From positions 1 through 51,598 of the forward strand of contig JAFEFO010000010.1 of NCBI GenBank assembly GCA_018240565.1: DNA of 51,598 nt, given 5' to 3'. Each line of letters begins with the position of its first letter. Within the stretch, counting starts at the first letter, position 1. Shown in pieces: positions 32,663 to 41,417 of this stretch. The notes under the pieces are model-generated. The model made no database searches. It saw only the letters and a program-made list of their open reading frames with translations, and was not told the DNA's origin. This stretch comes from Pseudomonadota bacterium. GTDB lineage: Bacteria > Pseudomonadota > Gammaproteobacteria > Xanthomonadales > Rhodanobacteraceae. A program made the translations under genes and the position numbers.

Positions 32663-34207
32663 ATGCAACTACCACTGCAAATCGATCACGGGGCCGGCCA
32701 GATCCTGCAGCTCCAGATTTTCGAGCAGATCCGCCGCATGATTCTCGATCGGCGACTGCTACCGGGCGTGCGCATGCCATCGAGCAGGATCCTGGCCGCC
32801 GATCTGGGCATTGCACGCAACACGGTGGTGCTGGCCTATGACCGGCTTGCCGCCGAAGGCTACATCCAGATGCGCCAGCCCGTCGGTGCGTTTGTCGCCA
32901 ACGATGTCATCTTCGATGGCCCGGCGCTTCCCGCCACGGTACCGGCCAAGGATGAACCAGGCCACTCGCGCCGGGATGCGCGCGTGGTCTTCCGCGGTGC
33001 CGCCCATCGGGTCGCCCGGCCACGCGACCAATCGATCGAATTCGATTTCTGGGTTGGCCGCCCGGATACGCGGCTGTTCCCGAAGCGACTCTGGGAACAG
33101 ATGCTCAACCACCAGTTGAACCGCACCGGCTTCAGCATCTGCAGCTATGGCGAACCCGCCGGCCTGCGGGAACTGCGCGATGCCATTGCGGCGCACGTCG
33201 GCGTGGCGCGTGGCATCAAGGCGACTGCCGATGAAGTGCTGATCACCAGCGGTATCCAGCAAGGACTAAATATCCTGGCGCGGATGTTCATCCGGCACGG
33301 AACGCCCATCGCGGTCGAGGATCCGTGCTATTGCGGGGCAGCCAATACGTTCTTGAGCTACGGCGCGCGGCTCGTGCCCGTGGAAACCGATGCCGCGGGC
33401 GCCAAAGTGGATGGACTGTCGTGCGATCCGCCGTTCCTGTACCTGACGCCCTCGCACCAATACCCGACCGGCGTCACCATGCCGATCGAGCGGCGCGAAC
33501 GCGTGCTGGATTGGGCCACTCGCGCTGGCGCCTACGTGGTCGAAGACGATTACGACAGCGATTTCTACTACGACCGGGCCCCGCTGCCGGCATTGCACAG
33601 CCTCGATGAGCACGAGCAGGTGATCTATCTCGGCACGTTCTCCAAGAGCCTGGCGGCGGGACTGCGCATCGGCTACATGATCCTGCCCCGGCCCTTGGTG
33701 GCCAGCGCCGTGGCGGTGAAGGCGCTGCTCGACAATTGCACGGCCTGGCTTCCGCAGGCGTTGCTTGCGGAATTCCTGACAACCGGCGCGTTCGATCACC
33801 ATTTGCGCCGCATCCGCACGATCTATCGCGCACGCCGCGATTGCCTGGCCGGCGTCCTGCGCGAACATTTCGGTGCCGTCGATTTGCGCGGTACGCAAAG
33901 TGGCATGCACGCCGCGTGGCGGCTTCCGGATTGCCTGCCGACGGCGGAAGACTTCGCGCAACTGTGCCGGCGCCATGGCGTGGCCATCTACGGCATTCGT
34001 TCAGGCAATTCATTCGTCAGCCGCCGTGATCCGGCGCATTACGAGCGCATCGTGATGCTGGGCTATGCCGCGCTCAACGAAAGGGAAATTGCCGAAGGTA
34101 TCGCACGAGTGGCGATGGCTGCGGCCGGGCATGGATCCGGCGCCTCCCCCGGCCTCGCGCATCGCCCGCAGTCCGCGGCAAGCCGGCATCCGACATTGGC
34201 GGGCTAG
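32663..34207 (+). CDS. MocR-family regulator (GntR HTH plus PLP aminotransferase fold)
   Basis: The ATG at 32663 follows GGGGAGGG and gives 514 residues. Residues 1-75 are a GntR winged helix (QIFEQIRRMILDRRLLPGVR, LGIARNTVVLAYDRLAAEGY). A class I aminotransferase fold follows, with the DYDSDFYYD segment and the PLP lysine in TFSKSLAAGLRIGY. MocR proteins such as GabR, PdxR and TauR sense PLP-linked amines or vitamin B6 and bind direct or inverted repeats near target genes. The next genes on the strand are a porin and haoAB, so control of these is plausible. The effector is unknown. Confidence 0.9.
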   Translation: MQLPLQIDHGAGQILQLQIFEQIRRMILDRRLLPGVRMPSSRILAADLGIARNTVVLAYDRLAAEGYIQMRQPVGAFVANDVIFDGPALPATVPAKDEPGHSRRDARVVFRGAAHRVARPRDQSIEFDFWVGRPDTRLFPKRLWEQMLNHQLNRTGFSICSYGEPAGLRELRDAIAAHVGVARGIKATADEVLITSGIQQGLNILARMFIRHGTPIAVEDPCYCGAANTFLSYGARLVPVETDAAGAKVDGLSCDPPFLYLTPSHQYPTGVTMPIERRERVLDWATRAGAYVVEDDYDSDFYYDRAPLPALHSLDEHEQVIYLGTFSKSLAAGLRIGYMILPRPLVASAVAVKALLDNCTAWLPQALLAEFLTTGAFDHHLRRIRTIYRARRDCLAGVLREHFGAVDLRGTQSGMHAAWRLPDCLPTAEDFAQLCRRHGVAIYGIRSGNSFVSRRDPAHYERIVMLGYAALNEREIAEGIARVAMAAAGHGSGASPGLAHRPQSAASRHPTLAG

Positions 34208-34310
34208 TCGACGAACGGGCTTCCACGCGGCAGTCACACGCCCGCTCCAGCGGATATCGACCATTTCGGCGCGTAGCGCTTGGCTCCATCGAGCCGCATG
34301 CGGTTGGCGC

Positions 34311-34357
34311 CATGCAACCTTGCATGCATGGCTCTTGGCCGGCGCCCACATGCATGG
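34311..34357 (+). promoter_or_regulatory. Palindrome and direct repeats upstream of the porin (possible MocR site)
   Basis: CATGCAA-CC-TTGCATG (34311-34326) is a perfect palindrome. TGCATGG also occurs as a direct repeat at 34325-34331 and 34351-34357, 26 bp apart. MocR regulators commonly bind such combined repeats. The site lies about 90-130 bp before the porin start. Confidence 0.45.
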
Positions 34358-34443
34358 AAAATCCGGATCTTCAGGCGCTGGGGTTCGCTTGCCTGGCAAG
34401 CCGCCATCGTTGCGGCGCCATCATTTCCGAGGAGGTACTGCCG

Positions 34444-35259
34444 ATGTCCCCCTGGAGCGCATTTCCGTGGATCGTCGCATGCGCCTTGCCTGCTGCCGCC
34501 CTCGCACAGGAGGCGCCAGCGCAGCCGGTCACCTTCAATGTCGCGGTTGCCAGCCAGTATGTGTATCGCGGCCTAGCCAACAGCAGCGGCGATCCGGCGG
34601 TGCAGGCCGGCCTCGACTACACGAACCCTGCCGGTTTCTATCTTGGCGCGTGGGGATCCAATTCCAGTTGGATCACCGACGGCTACGCGCCCGATTCCGG
34701 CCACTCGATCGAAATCGACGGGTACTTCGGTTGGCGTTTCACGCCCACACCGGACGTCAGCGTCGAAGTCGGCTACCAGCGCTACGCCTTTCCCGGCCAT
34801 TCGCCGCCACACGGTTACGCGCCCGGCACCACGCGCCCGGACACCGACGAAGTGCATGTGACCGGTGGATGGAAATGGATCACCCTGAGCTACTTCTACA
34901 CACTCGGCAACGCCTTCGGCAATCGCGATACGCAAGGCAGCGAATACCTGTTGCTGGCTGCGGCGGTACCCCTGGGCGATAGTGGCGCAACGCTTTCCGC
35001 ACACGTCGGCAGGCAACGGTTCAGCGGCAATAATCCTGACTTGTGGGCGCCGTCGAGCGCCTGTACCAACCGCTGCCTGTCCTACACCGATTTTGCGATC
35101 GGCGCGGACAGACAATGGTTCGGCATCGACTTCGCGCTGACCTTCACCAACACCAACGCACGCGCGACCGCCTTCGACGGTTCGCCGGTATACCGCAACC
35201 GCTTCGGCGACAACATCGGCGACTCCCAATGGATACTTTCGGCAAAAAAGACGTTCTAG
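34444..35259 (+). CDS. TorF-family putative porin (Gcw_chp type)
   Basis: The ATG at 34444 follows GAGGAGGT and gives 271 residues. A signal peptide ending in ALAQ precedes a beta-barrel with the family-typical opening TFNVAVASQYVYRGLANSSG and strand pairs such as GFYLGAWGSNSSW, SIEIDGYFGWRF and VEVGYQRYAF; it ends in a terminal aromatic (KKTF), as outer-membrane barrels do. Such proteins are predicted channels of unknown substrate. It lies 209 bp before haoA on the same strand, so it could admit hydroxylamine, nitrite or another small substrate; that is inference only. Confidence 0.85.
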   Translation: MSPWSAFPWIVACALPAAALAQEAPAQPVTFNVAVASQYVYRGLANSSGDPAVQAGLDYTNPAGFYLGAWGSNSSWITDGYAPDSGHSIEIDGYFGWRFTPTPDVSVEVGYQRYAFPGHSPPHGYAPGTTRPDTDEVHVTGGWKWITLSYFYTLGNAFGNRDTQGSEYLLLAAAVPLGDSGATLSAHVGRQRFSGNNPDLWAPSSACTNRCLSYTDFAIGADRQWFGIDFALTFTNTNARATAFDGSPVYRNRFGDNIGDSQWILSAKKTF

Positions 35260-35468
35260 CGATCATCCGACAAGGCGTCGCTGGCGAAGGCGCTGCGACG
35301 GAAGGCCAACCGGCTGAATCCATGATGGAATTCCCGGAACCGACGCACGCGATGCACGCGGCACCATGGAAAAACCGCACGTGGCGCTTTCCGGCTGCCG
35401 GATTTCCGGATACATGAGGTGAGCCGTACGTTCTGGTTTGGTTGATCTGCGTTCTTTACGGAGGGGCC

Positions 35469-37274
35469 ATGATTACCACCGTTGCTGCCAACAGGTTCAT
35501 GTCGCGGTCATTGCCGGCTCTTGCACTGGTGCTCATTGCGTTGCTCGGCACCGCGCCGGCCGTCGCCGCGCAGGCCGGCGCCACTGCAACCAGGCAAACG
35601 CCCCTGCAGGCCGACGAAAGCATCCTGCAACGCGATGTGCCCAAGGAAACCTACAAGGCATTGGGGCTGGAGGAATCGGCGTCGCCCAAGCAGCTGTACG
35701 ACGCGCTGATCAAGCGTTACCACGATACGGCGCAAGGCGCGGGACCCGGCACGTACGCGAACTACTGGAAGCCGATTCCATTCGACAAATACCTTGATCC
35801 GGCAGGTTCCTACAAACCGCCGCCATTGCACATAAACGCGACGCGCGAACAGTGCGTCGCGTGCCATACCGGTGTTACGCCAGGCTGGGTGAGGCAGTGG
35901 CAGGCTAGCGAACATGCGAACCTGGACAAACTTCGCCAACTGTCACCCAACGATCCGACCTATTGGAAGAAGCAGCAACTCGAACAGGTCGAAGCAAACC
36001 TGCGCTCGCTCGGCAAACTCGGACCCAACGAGAAACTCTCGCAAGTCGGCTGCATCGATTGCCACGTGGCAGTGAACGACAAGAACCCCGCCGATCATTC
36101 TGTTGCGGTGCGCATGCCGACGGCCGACGTTTGCGCCGAATGCCATCTCAAGGAATTCGCCGAAAGTGAGTCGCAGCGCGACACGATCTCGTGGCCGAAC
36201 AGCGCGAAATTCGGCCAGGCGTATCCGGACGGCCGTCCATCGCACGCGCTCGACTACAAGGCCGTCGTCGAAACCGCCGTCTGGGCCGCCATGCCGCAGC
36301 GCGAGATTGCCGAGGGCTGCACGCAGTGCCATTACAACCAGACCAAGTGCGATGCCTGCCATACCCGGCACCAATTCTCGACAGTCGAAGCGCGCAAGCC
36401 CGAGGCGTGCGCGACTTGCCACAACGGCATCGACCACAATAATTTTGAAGCCTACATGCTCTCCAAGCACGGCACCCAGTTCGCCGCGCTGGGCAACACC
36501 TGGAACTGGAACGTGCGCCTGAAGGACGCCTTCACCAAGGGCGGGCAGACCGCGCCCACCTGCCAGACCTGCCACATGGAATACGAAGGCCAGTATGGCC
36601 ACAACCTGGTTCGCAAGTCGCGTTGGGGCAATTACCCGATGGTGCCGGGCGTCGTGGAAGACATCGATACACCGTGGGCCAAACAGCGACTGGCCGCGTG
36701 GGAGGGAACCTGCAGCCAGTGCCACTCGCCGCGATTCTCCAGTTCCTACCTGGCCATGATGGACAAAGGCACGGCGCAAGGCGTCGCCAAGGCCGAAGTG
36801 GCGTACAACGTCGTGCAGAAGCTCTATGACGACAAGTTGCTGCCCGGGCAGTTGACCAACCGGCCGGCGCCGCTGCTGCCGGACAAGGATGGGGCTCACC
36901 AGTTCTTCCAGCTGTTCGAGACCAACGGCAACAATCCGTCATGGGCCGACATCCTGGGCGTGCATCTGTTCGAAAACGACACATCGAAGTTGCATGTGGC
37001 GCTGGCCCATGTAAACCCGGGCGGATGGACATACACGGCGGGCTGGGAACAGCTCAACCTGACCTACACGAAGATCATGGACCAGGATACGCAACTGCGT
37101 CGCATGGCGGCGTTGGAAAAGAACGTGGCCGCGCTGCAGGGCAAGCACACCGGTGGCGTGCTGAATCTCGACAGCACCGGCAAGCAGGTTGCCTTCGGCG
37201 GCTTGGGTGGCGCGATGCTGCTGGCCGGCATCGCGCTGGTCGGCCGACGCCGGCGCGAGGGTAACGATGATTGA
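35469..37274 (+). CDS. haoA: Octaheme hydroxylamine oxidoreductase (HAO)
   Basis: The ATG at 35469 follows GGAGGGG and gives 601 residues. After a signal peptide (cleavage near AVAAQA) there are eight CxxCH haem sites, at about residues 129, 195, 222, 284, 294, 314, 365 and 415; the close pair CTQCH/CDACHTRH matches the P460 region of HAO. AHVNPGGWTYTAGW (Tyr 522) near the C-terminus matches, from memory, the same segment of Nitrosomonas europaea HAO, where the cross-linking Tyr of haem P460 is found. A C-terminal helix (GGLGGAMLLAGIALVG) followed by arginines could anchor it. It should oxidise hydroxylamine to nitric oxide or nitrite in the periplasm. Confidence 0.96.
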   Translation: MITTVAANRFMSRSLPALALVLIALLGTAPAVAAQAGATATRQTPLQADESILQRDVPKETYKALGLEESASPKQLYDALIKRYHDTAQGAGPGTYANYWKPIPFDKYLDPAGSYKPPPLHINATREQCVACHTGVTPGWVRQWQASEHANLDKLRQLSPNDPTYWKKQQLEQVEANLRSLGKLGPNEKLSQVGCIDCHVAVNDKNPADHSVAVRMPTADVCAECHLKEFAESESQRDTISWPNSAKFGQAYPDGRPSHALDYKAVVETAVWAAMPQREIAEGCTQCHYNQTKCDACHTRHQFSTVEARKPEACATCHNGIDHNNFEAYMLSKHGTQFAALGNTWNWNVRLKDAFTKGGQTAPTCQTCHMEYEGQYGHNLVRKSRWGNYPMVPGVVEDIDTPWAKQRLAAWEGTCSQCHSPRFSSSYLAMMDKGTAQGVAKAEVAYNVVQKLYDDKLLPGQLTNRPAPLLPDKDGAHQFFQLFETNGNNPSWADILGVHLFENDTSKLHVALAHVNPGGWTYTAGWEQLNLTYTKIMDQDTQLRRMAALEKNVAALQGKHTGGVLNLDSTGKQVAFGGLGGAMLLAGIALVGRRRREGNDD

Positions 37275-37300
37275 AATCCGCACGTCGCGGGCGCCGGCAA

Positions 37301-38320
37301 ATGAGCGCAATGGCTGCCCGTCCCGTTAAAAGATTCCTCCCGCCGCTGGGCCTGGCTCTGGCGACGGGAGGACTGCTCCTGCTCGGCTGGGTTGCCCACG
37401 CCGTACTGAAGCCCATTCCCGCACCCTACCATTACCAGCAGGTCGCCGAAGCCGATGCCGGCGGCCATGACAAGCTGGACACCCAGGCGTGGCCGAACCT
37501 TGCGATCGGCAAATACGAAATGCGGGTCGATGGCATCGACAAGCCCGTCGCGGTCATGCATGTCGCACGTCGCGGCGATGCCGCCCCGGTGATGATCGAC
37601 TGGGACAATCGCAGCGAAGAGCCGTTGGCGTCGCTTGATGTCAGCTTTCCCGATCTGGCGGATGTGGCGCAAGCGATTGACAAATACACCCCGAAAGATG
37701 CGCTCGTCCTGGCCTGGTGGGATACCTCGCGCCAGATCCAGTTGTTGTGCGGGCGCAAAGCCGAATTCGATGCGTATCTCGGCCAACCCGTCATCCTGCC
37801 GGCGTTCTGGCGCGCACAAACCGCCGCGATCGAAAAATACGAGCGCGAATTCTGGGGCGCCCACCCGAGCGCCACGCAGCAACGGGATTTCGCACGCTTT
37901 GCCGACGCGCTGTCGGAAGATGTGGCGACCGGGACCGCCGGCCTGCGCGAACTGGCGGGAGGGCGCGAGGCTTATCTCGTGGTGCAGGTTTCGGACATCT
38001 ACAAATTGGGGCTGATGCGACCGGACCGCCTCGGCATCGCGTCAAGGAGCTTCAGGTTGCAAAGCGACATACATGGCAACATCAATGCCGTGGACCAATG
38101 GATGCGGGAGAAAAAATACAGCGCCTACGGCCTGCAGAAGCTCGCGGACAATCAGGTACGCGCCTATTTCCTGACCGACGTCCGCAGCGGCAATACGCTG
38201 CTCGCGCAAATGCTGCCGTTCACTACGTCCAAACCCACCGAACTGCGCGCCGTGCAACTCGTCTACCAGCATGGTGGCTACTGGATCTACAAGCTGCCAG
38301 CCGCCGCAACGTCGCATTGA
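37301..38320 (+). CDS. haoB: Hydroxylamine oxidation protein HaoB
   Basis: A 339-residue protein starting 26 bp after haoA (an in-frame TTG at 37271 and an ATG at 37310 are alternatives). One N-terminal hydrophobic segment (FLPPLGLALATGGLLLLGW) is a membrane anchor or signal; the rest should be periplasmic. DALVLAWWDTSRQIQLLCG, AYLVVQVSDIYKLGLM and VRAYFLTDV fit the HaoB family, which follows haoA in ammonia oxidisers and many methanotrophs. Its biochemical role is not established; a function in HAO maturation or electron transfer has been suggested. The cytochrome genes that follow haoAB in ammonia oxidisers are absent here. Confidence 0.88.
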   Translation: MSAMAARPVKRFLPPLGLALATGGLLLLGWVAHAVLKPIPAPYHYQQVAEADAGGHDKLDTQAWPNLAIGKYEMRVDGIDKPVAVMHVARRGDAAPVMIDWDNRSEEPLASLDVSFPDLADVAQAIDKYTPKDALVLAWWDTSRQIQLLCGRKAEFDAYLGQPVILPAFWRAQTAAIEKYEREFWGAHPSATQQRDFARFADALSEDVATGTAGLRELAGGREAYLVVQVSDIYKLGLMRPDRLGIASRSFRLQSDIHGNINAVDQWMREKKYSAYGLQKLADNQVRAYFLTDVRSGNTLLAQMLPFTTSKPTELRAVQLVYQHGGYWIYKLPAAATSH

Positions 38321-38386
38321 TCGGCCCCGCCGATTGCCGCGCCGGCCTATACAATGGCCGCCCGTACAGACTTCGCACGCACGCGC

Positions 38387-38740
38387 ATGCACATCTTCAA
38401 GCGGTTCCAGATCGAGGCGGCGCATCGGCTGCCGAACGTGCCGGCCGGGCACAAGTGCGCGCGGCTGCACGGGCACTCGTTCGAGGTCGAAGTCCACGTA
38501 TCCGGCGCGGTCGACGAACATACCGGCTGGGTGATGGATTTCGCCGACATCAAGAGCGCGTTCGCACCGGTTTTCGACCAGCTCGACCATCATTACCTCA
38601 ACGAGGTGCCGGGCCTGGCGAACCCGACCAGCGAGAATCTGGCGCGCTGGATCTGGGAACAGCTCAAACCGGCGCTGCCGGCGCTGAGCGAAGTCCGCAT
38701 CCGCGAAACCTGCACGTCGGGATGCATCTACCGCGGCTGA
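38387..38740 (+). CDS. queD: 6-carboxytetrahydropterin synthase QueD
   Basis: A 117-residue protein. [20 protein letters not shown] and [16 protein letters not shown] carry the three zinc-binding histidines and the catalytic Cys of the PTPS/QueD family; DHHYLNEV and SENLARWIW, and [12 protein letters not shown] with a Glu, complete the active site. It converts dihydroneopterin triphosphate to carboxytetrahydropterin for queuosine. An in-frame ATG at 38354 would add 11 residues; a TATACAAT stretch just before it looks more like a promoter, so the shorter form is preferred. Confidence 0.93.
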   Translation: MHIFKRFQIEAAHRLPNVPAGHKCARLHGHSFEVEVHVSGAVDEHTGWVMDFADIKSAFAPVFDQLDHHYLNEVPGLANPTSENLARWIWEQLKPALPALSEVRIRETCTSGCIYRG

Positions 38741-38858
38741 CCGGCCATGTGCGCTTGCGCAATTTCCAAGTCATTGTTGCGCGATTTGACCAGAATGTTT
38801 TCCAATTTATCCATAATGCTCAATATCTTAAGATATATGCTCCAATAGCGGACCGTCG

Positions 38859-38890
38859 TTGTTGCATTGCAACAAATACTCCTGTATAGT
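38859..38890 (+). promoter_or_regulatory. Phasin promoter with palindromic operator
   Basis: The perfect palindrome TTGTTGCATTGCAACAA (38859-38875) overlaps a weak -35 (TTGCAT, 38862-38867); TATAGT (38885-38890) follows after 17 bp. TGC/GCA-rich palindromes before phasin genes are the known type of target for the polyhydroxyalkanoate regulator PhaR, so PhaR is the likely binder. Confidence 0.6.
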
Positions 38891-38928
38891 GCGCCTCACA
38901 CTCCCACCATACCCATGAGGACACACCC

Positions 38929-39318
38929 ATGTACGAGCAGATCAACAGCCAAGTGATGGCCCTGAGCAAGAGCTTCGCCGACAACGCGTTCAAGGCCCAG
39001 AGCCTGGCCGCCGAAGGCATGGAGCGCATCGCCAACCTGCAGCTCAAGACGCTGGAAAACCGCGTCGCCGCCACGGTCGAGTTCTGGTCCGAAGCCGCCG
39101 AAGTGCGCGATTTCGACGGCATCAAGGCGATCTGGCCGAAGAGCGTGAACCTGGTGAAGGAATCCACCGAGAAGTTCTACGCCAACGGCCAGGAAATCTT
39201 CGGCCTCACGCTCAAGACCACCGAAGCGCTCGGCCAGCTGGCCAAGGGCAGCTTCGAAGCCGCCAACGACAACTTCACCAAGCAGGTGAACTCGGTCAAG
39301 AAGGCCGCTGCCAAGTAA
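38929..39318 (+). CDS. Phasin family protein
   Basis: A 129-residue helical protein, MYEQINSQVMALSKSFADNA, with the Phasin_2 pattern of amphipathic helices (QLKTLENRVAATVEFWSEAA, KFYANGQEIFGLTLKTTEAL) and a Lys/Ala-rich tail (KKAAAK). Phasins coat polyhydroxyalkanoate granules and control their size. A strong terminator follows and a palindromic operator precedes it, so it is a single-gene unit. The synthase genes are not in the window. An exported esterase 8 kb away is not necessarily related. Confidence 0.9.
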   Translation: MYEQINSQVMALSKSFADNAFKAQSLAAEGMERIANLQLKTLENRVAATVEFWSEAAEVRDFDGIKAIWPKSVNLVKESTEKFYANGQEIFGLTLKTTEALGQLAKGSFEAANDNFTKQVNSVKKAAAK

Positions 39319-39396
39319 TGACCCCGCGGGCCACGCGCCCGCACGTCAGGGATACGCCGCGCGAGCCTCCCCTCCCCTGGATTTCCGCGGCGTTCG

Positions 39397-39427
39397 AGCC
39401 GGGTGATTTTTCACCCGGCTTTTTTTA
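39397..39427 (+). terminator. Rho-independent terminator of the phasin gene
   Basis: A 10-bp perfect stem AGCCGGGTGA / TCACCCGGCT with a TTTT loop, followed by seven T residues. It lies 79 bp after the phasin stop. Confidence 0.93.
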
Positions 39428-39519
39428 TGCACCGCCGACGGACCTCGCTGCGCAACCACGAAAGCGGCCGCGGTCGTCAACCCACCATCTTGCGCTTTGT
39501 GCCAAACTCGGCAGCCGCC

Positions 39520-41163
39520 ATGCCCAGCCTCATCGTCACCTCGGGAACCCTTGCCGGCCAGGTGTTCGGATTTTCCGACACGGCCGTGGTTGGCCGCGGC
39601 CAGTTTTCCGAGGTGCGCCTGAATGATCCGACGGTGTCGCGCCGGCACGCCCTGATCCGCCGCAATGCCGGGCAATGGGAGGTCAGCGACCAGGACAGCG
39701 CCAACGGCACCGTGCTGCGTGGCGCCAAGCTCGTCGGCACCCTGGCGCTGCACGATGGCGACACCGTGTGCTTCGGCGAGGTCGTCGCCGTATTCCATAT
39801 CGCCGACATCGAACGGCCTTCGCTGCGGCCCGGCGCGCTCAAATCCGATCCGCGCAAATCGCGCCCACGCGTCGAACGGCGCGGTGCGGCGGGCCCGCTG
39901 GGCTTGCGCGACCTGCTGGCTCGCCTGAAACTGTTTTGCGACATCGGTGCGCTGTCGCGGCGCACACTGGATTTGCGCACCACGCTGGACGAAGCGCTGC
40001 GCGCGATCCTCGCGGCGTTTCCGCAGGCCAGCCACGCCGCCGTATATGCCGCCGACGCCGGCCGCGAATCGCTGGCGCGCCTGGCGCAGTGCAGCGCACC
40101 GCAGAGCGCTGACGGTTTTGCGCAAGCCGCCGACTTCGTGCGCGATGCCCTGCACGTGGAATACGGCATCGAGGTCGCCGACGACGAAGCGCGCCAGGAG
40201 CTGGCCGCGCGCCTGAAAACCCGCTCGGTACCGGCCGCGATGCTGGCGATGCCTTTGCGCCTAGGCGGAGAAACCCTCGGCGCGCTGTACCTGGAAAGCG
40301 CATCCGCTGCCCACGCCTGGCAAGCCGCCGATCGCGAATTGTTCGCCGGCGTCGCCGGGCAACTGGCCTGGCTGGTTGCCAGCCAGCAGGCGCAATCGCC
40401 CGAACGACTCGTTGAAGCGCACGACCTGGCACTCGCACGCCGCATCCAGCAACGCTTCCTGCCGCAGTCGGCGCCGGTCCTGCCGGGCTGGCGCTTTGCC
40501 GACAGTTACGCCGCCGCGCGCGTAATCGGCGGGGACTATTTCGACTACATCCACTTCCGCGACGGTCGCCACGGCATCGTCATCGCCGACGTCTCCGGCA
40601 AGGCGGTCTCCGGCGCCTTGTACATGGCGCGGCTGTCGGCGCAGGTGCGCGTGCTGGCGCGCAACGTGGGCGGACCGGACGAATTCCTCGAAGCCCTGAA
40701 CCGCAAGCTCGCGCAGGAACTGGAACCGGGCATGTTCGTGACCATGCTCGCCGCGGCACTGGAACCGGAATCGGGCACGTTGCAGTTCGCCAACGCCGGC
40801 CACCCGGCGCCCCTGTTGCGTGAGGCCAACGGCCGCGTGCACGAAATCGGCGAGCACGGCGCACTGCCGCTGGGGGCGATGCCGGACACGAGCTTCCCGC
40901 TGCACGGGGCGACGATCGCCCCCGGTGCCTTGCTGCTGCTCTACACCGATGGCCTGGACGAAGCGCACGACGTGGCGCAGCAATTGTTCGGGAAGGAGCG
41001 CGTGATGCGCACCTTGGCAGGCAGTGGCGATCGCGCGCAAGGCGCGCTGGATGCGCTGCTCGCCGATGTGGCGCGATTTACCAGCGGGCAGGTGCAGAGC
41101 GACGACCTGACCCTGATCGCGCTGTCGCGCGAGCAAGGTGGCGCGGTAAAGCGCTCACGCTGA
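39520..41163 (+). CDS. FHA-GAF-SpoIIE protein phosphatase
   Basis: A 547-residue cytosolic protein from the ATG at 39520. Residues about 1-95 are an FHA phosphothreonine-binding domain (VGRGQFSEVRLNDPTVSRRH, DSANGTVLRG). About 140-300 is a GAF-like sensor (LDEALRAILAAFPQASHAAV, LGGETLGALYLES). About 310-545 is a PP2C-type SpoIIE/RsbU phosphatase with the metal-binding VIGGDYFDY and VIADVSGKAVSGALYM, then FANAGHPAPLL and LLLYTDGLDEA. Such enzymes dephosphorylate STAS antagonists in partner switching. A STAS gene lies 3 kb further on. The ligand of the GAF domain is unknown. Confidence 0.92.
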   Translation: MPSLIVTSGTLAGQVFGFSDTAVVGRGQFSEVRLNDPTVSRRHALIRRNAGQWEVSDQDSANGTVLRGAKLVGTLALHDGDTVCFGEVVAVFHIADIERPSLRPGALKSDPRKSRPRVERRGAAGPLGLRDLLARLKLFCDIGALSRRTLDLRTTLDEALRAILAAFPQASHAAVYAADAGRESLARLAQCSAPQSADGFAQAADFVRDALHVEYGIEVADDEARQELAARLKTRSVPAAMLAMPLRLGGETLGALYLESASAAHAWQAADRELFAGVAGQLAWLVASQQAQSPERLVEAHDLALARRIQQRFLPQSAPVLPGWRFADSYAAARVIGGDYFDYIHFRDGRHGIVIADVSGKAVSGALYMARLSAQVRVLARNVGGPDEFLEALNRKLAQELEPGMFVTMLAAALEPESGTLQFANAGHPAPLLREANGRVHEIGEHGALPLGAMPDTSFPLHGATIAPGALLLLYTDGLDEAHDVAQQLFGKERVMRTLAGSGDRAQGALDALLADVARFTSGQVQSDDLTLIALSREQGGAVKRSR

Positions 41164-41259
41164 ACCCACACGGCCATGAGTGCTTGATTGCCGGCGCTGC
41201 GCAGCGGCGCGTTTGTTTTCCCGCCCCCGTTTGGCGGAGAAGCAAAGGCTGCTCCTTGC

Positions 41260-41314
41260 CCTGCGGCCACCCCAGCGTTTCCTTCCTCCGTTTACGGGGG
41301 AAGGTGGCCGCAGG
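41260..41314. repeat. Long stem-loop between the phosphatase and RCC1 genes
   Basis: CCTGCGGCCACC (41260-41271) and GGTGGCCGCAGG (41303-41314) are perfect reverse complements; inside them CTTCCTCCG and CGGGGGAAG form a second stem with one wobble. The surrounding 255-bp gap has further CCCGC/GCGGG-type palindromes (41221-41240 and 41391-41405). It lies between two convergent genes and has no T run, so it is either an attenuating stem or a REP-like element. Confidence 0.55.
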
Positions 41315-41417
41315 CCGGAAGGGGGCAAACAATGCAAAAGCTCTGCGCATGTTCCGCCCCCATCCGTCGTTGCCGTGACATCTTTCCCCGCTTTGGGGGG
41401 AAGGCCCGCGGCGCCGT

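Noticed and set aside
35260..35468. Sigma-54 promoter before haoA
   Set aside because: No GG/GC pair with the TGGCAC-N5-TTGC pattern is present, and no clear sigma-70 boxes either; the promoter of haoA is left open.
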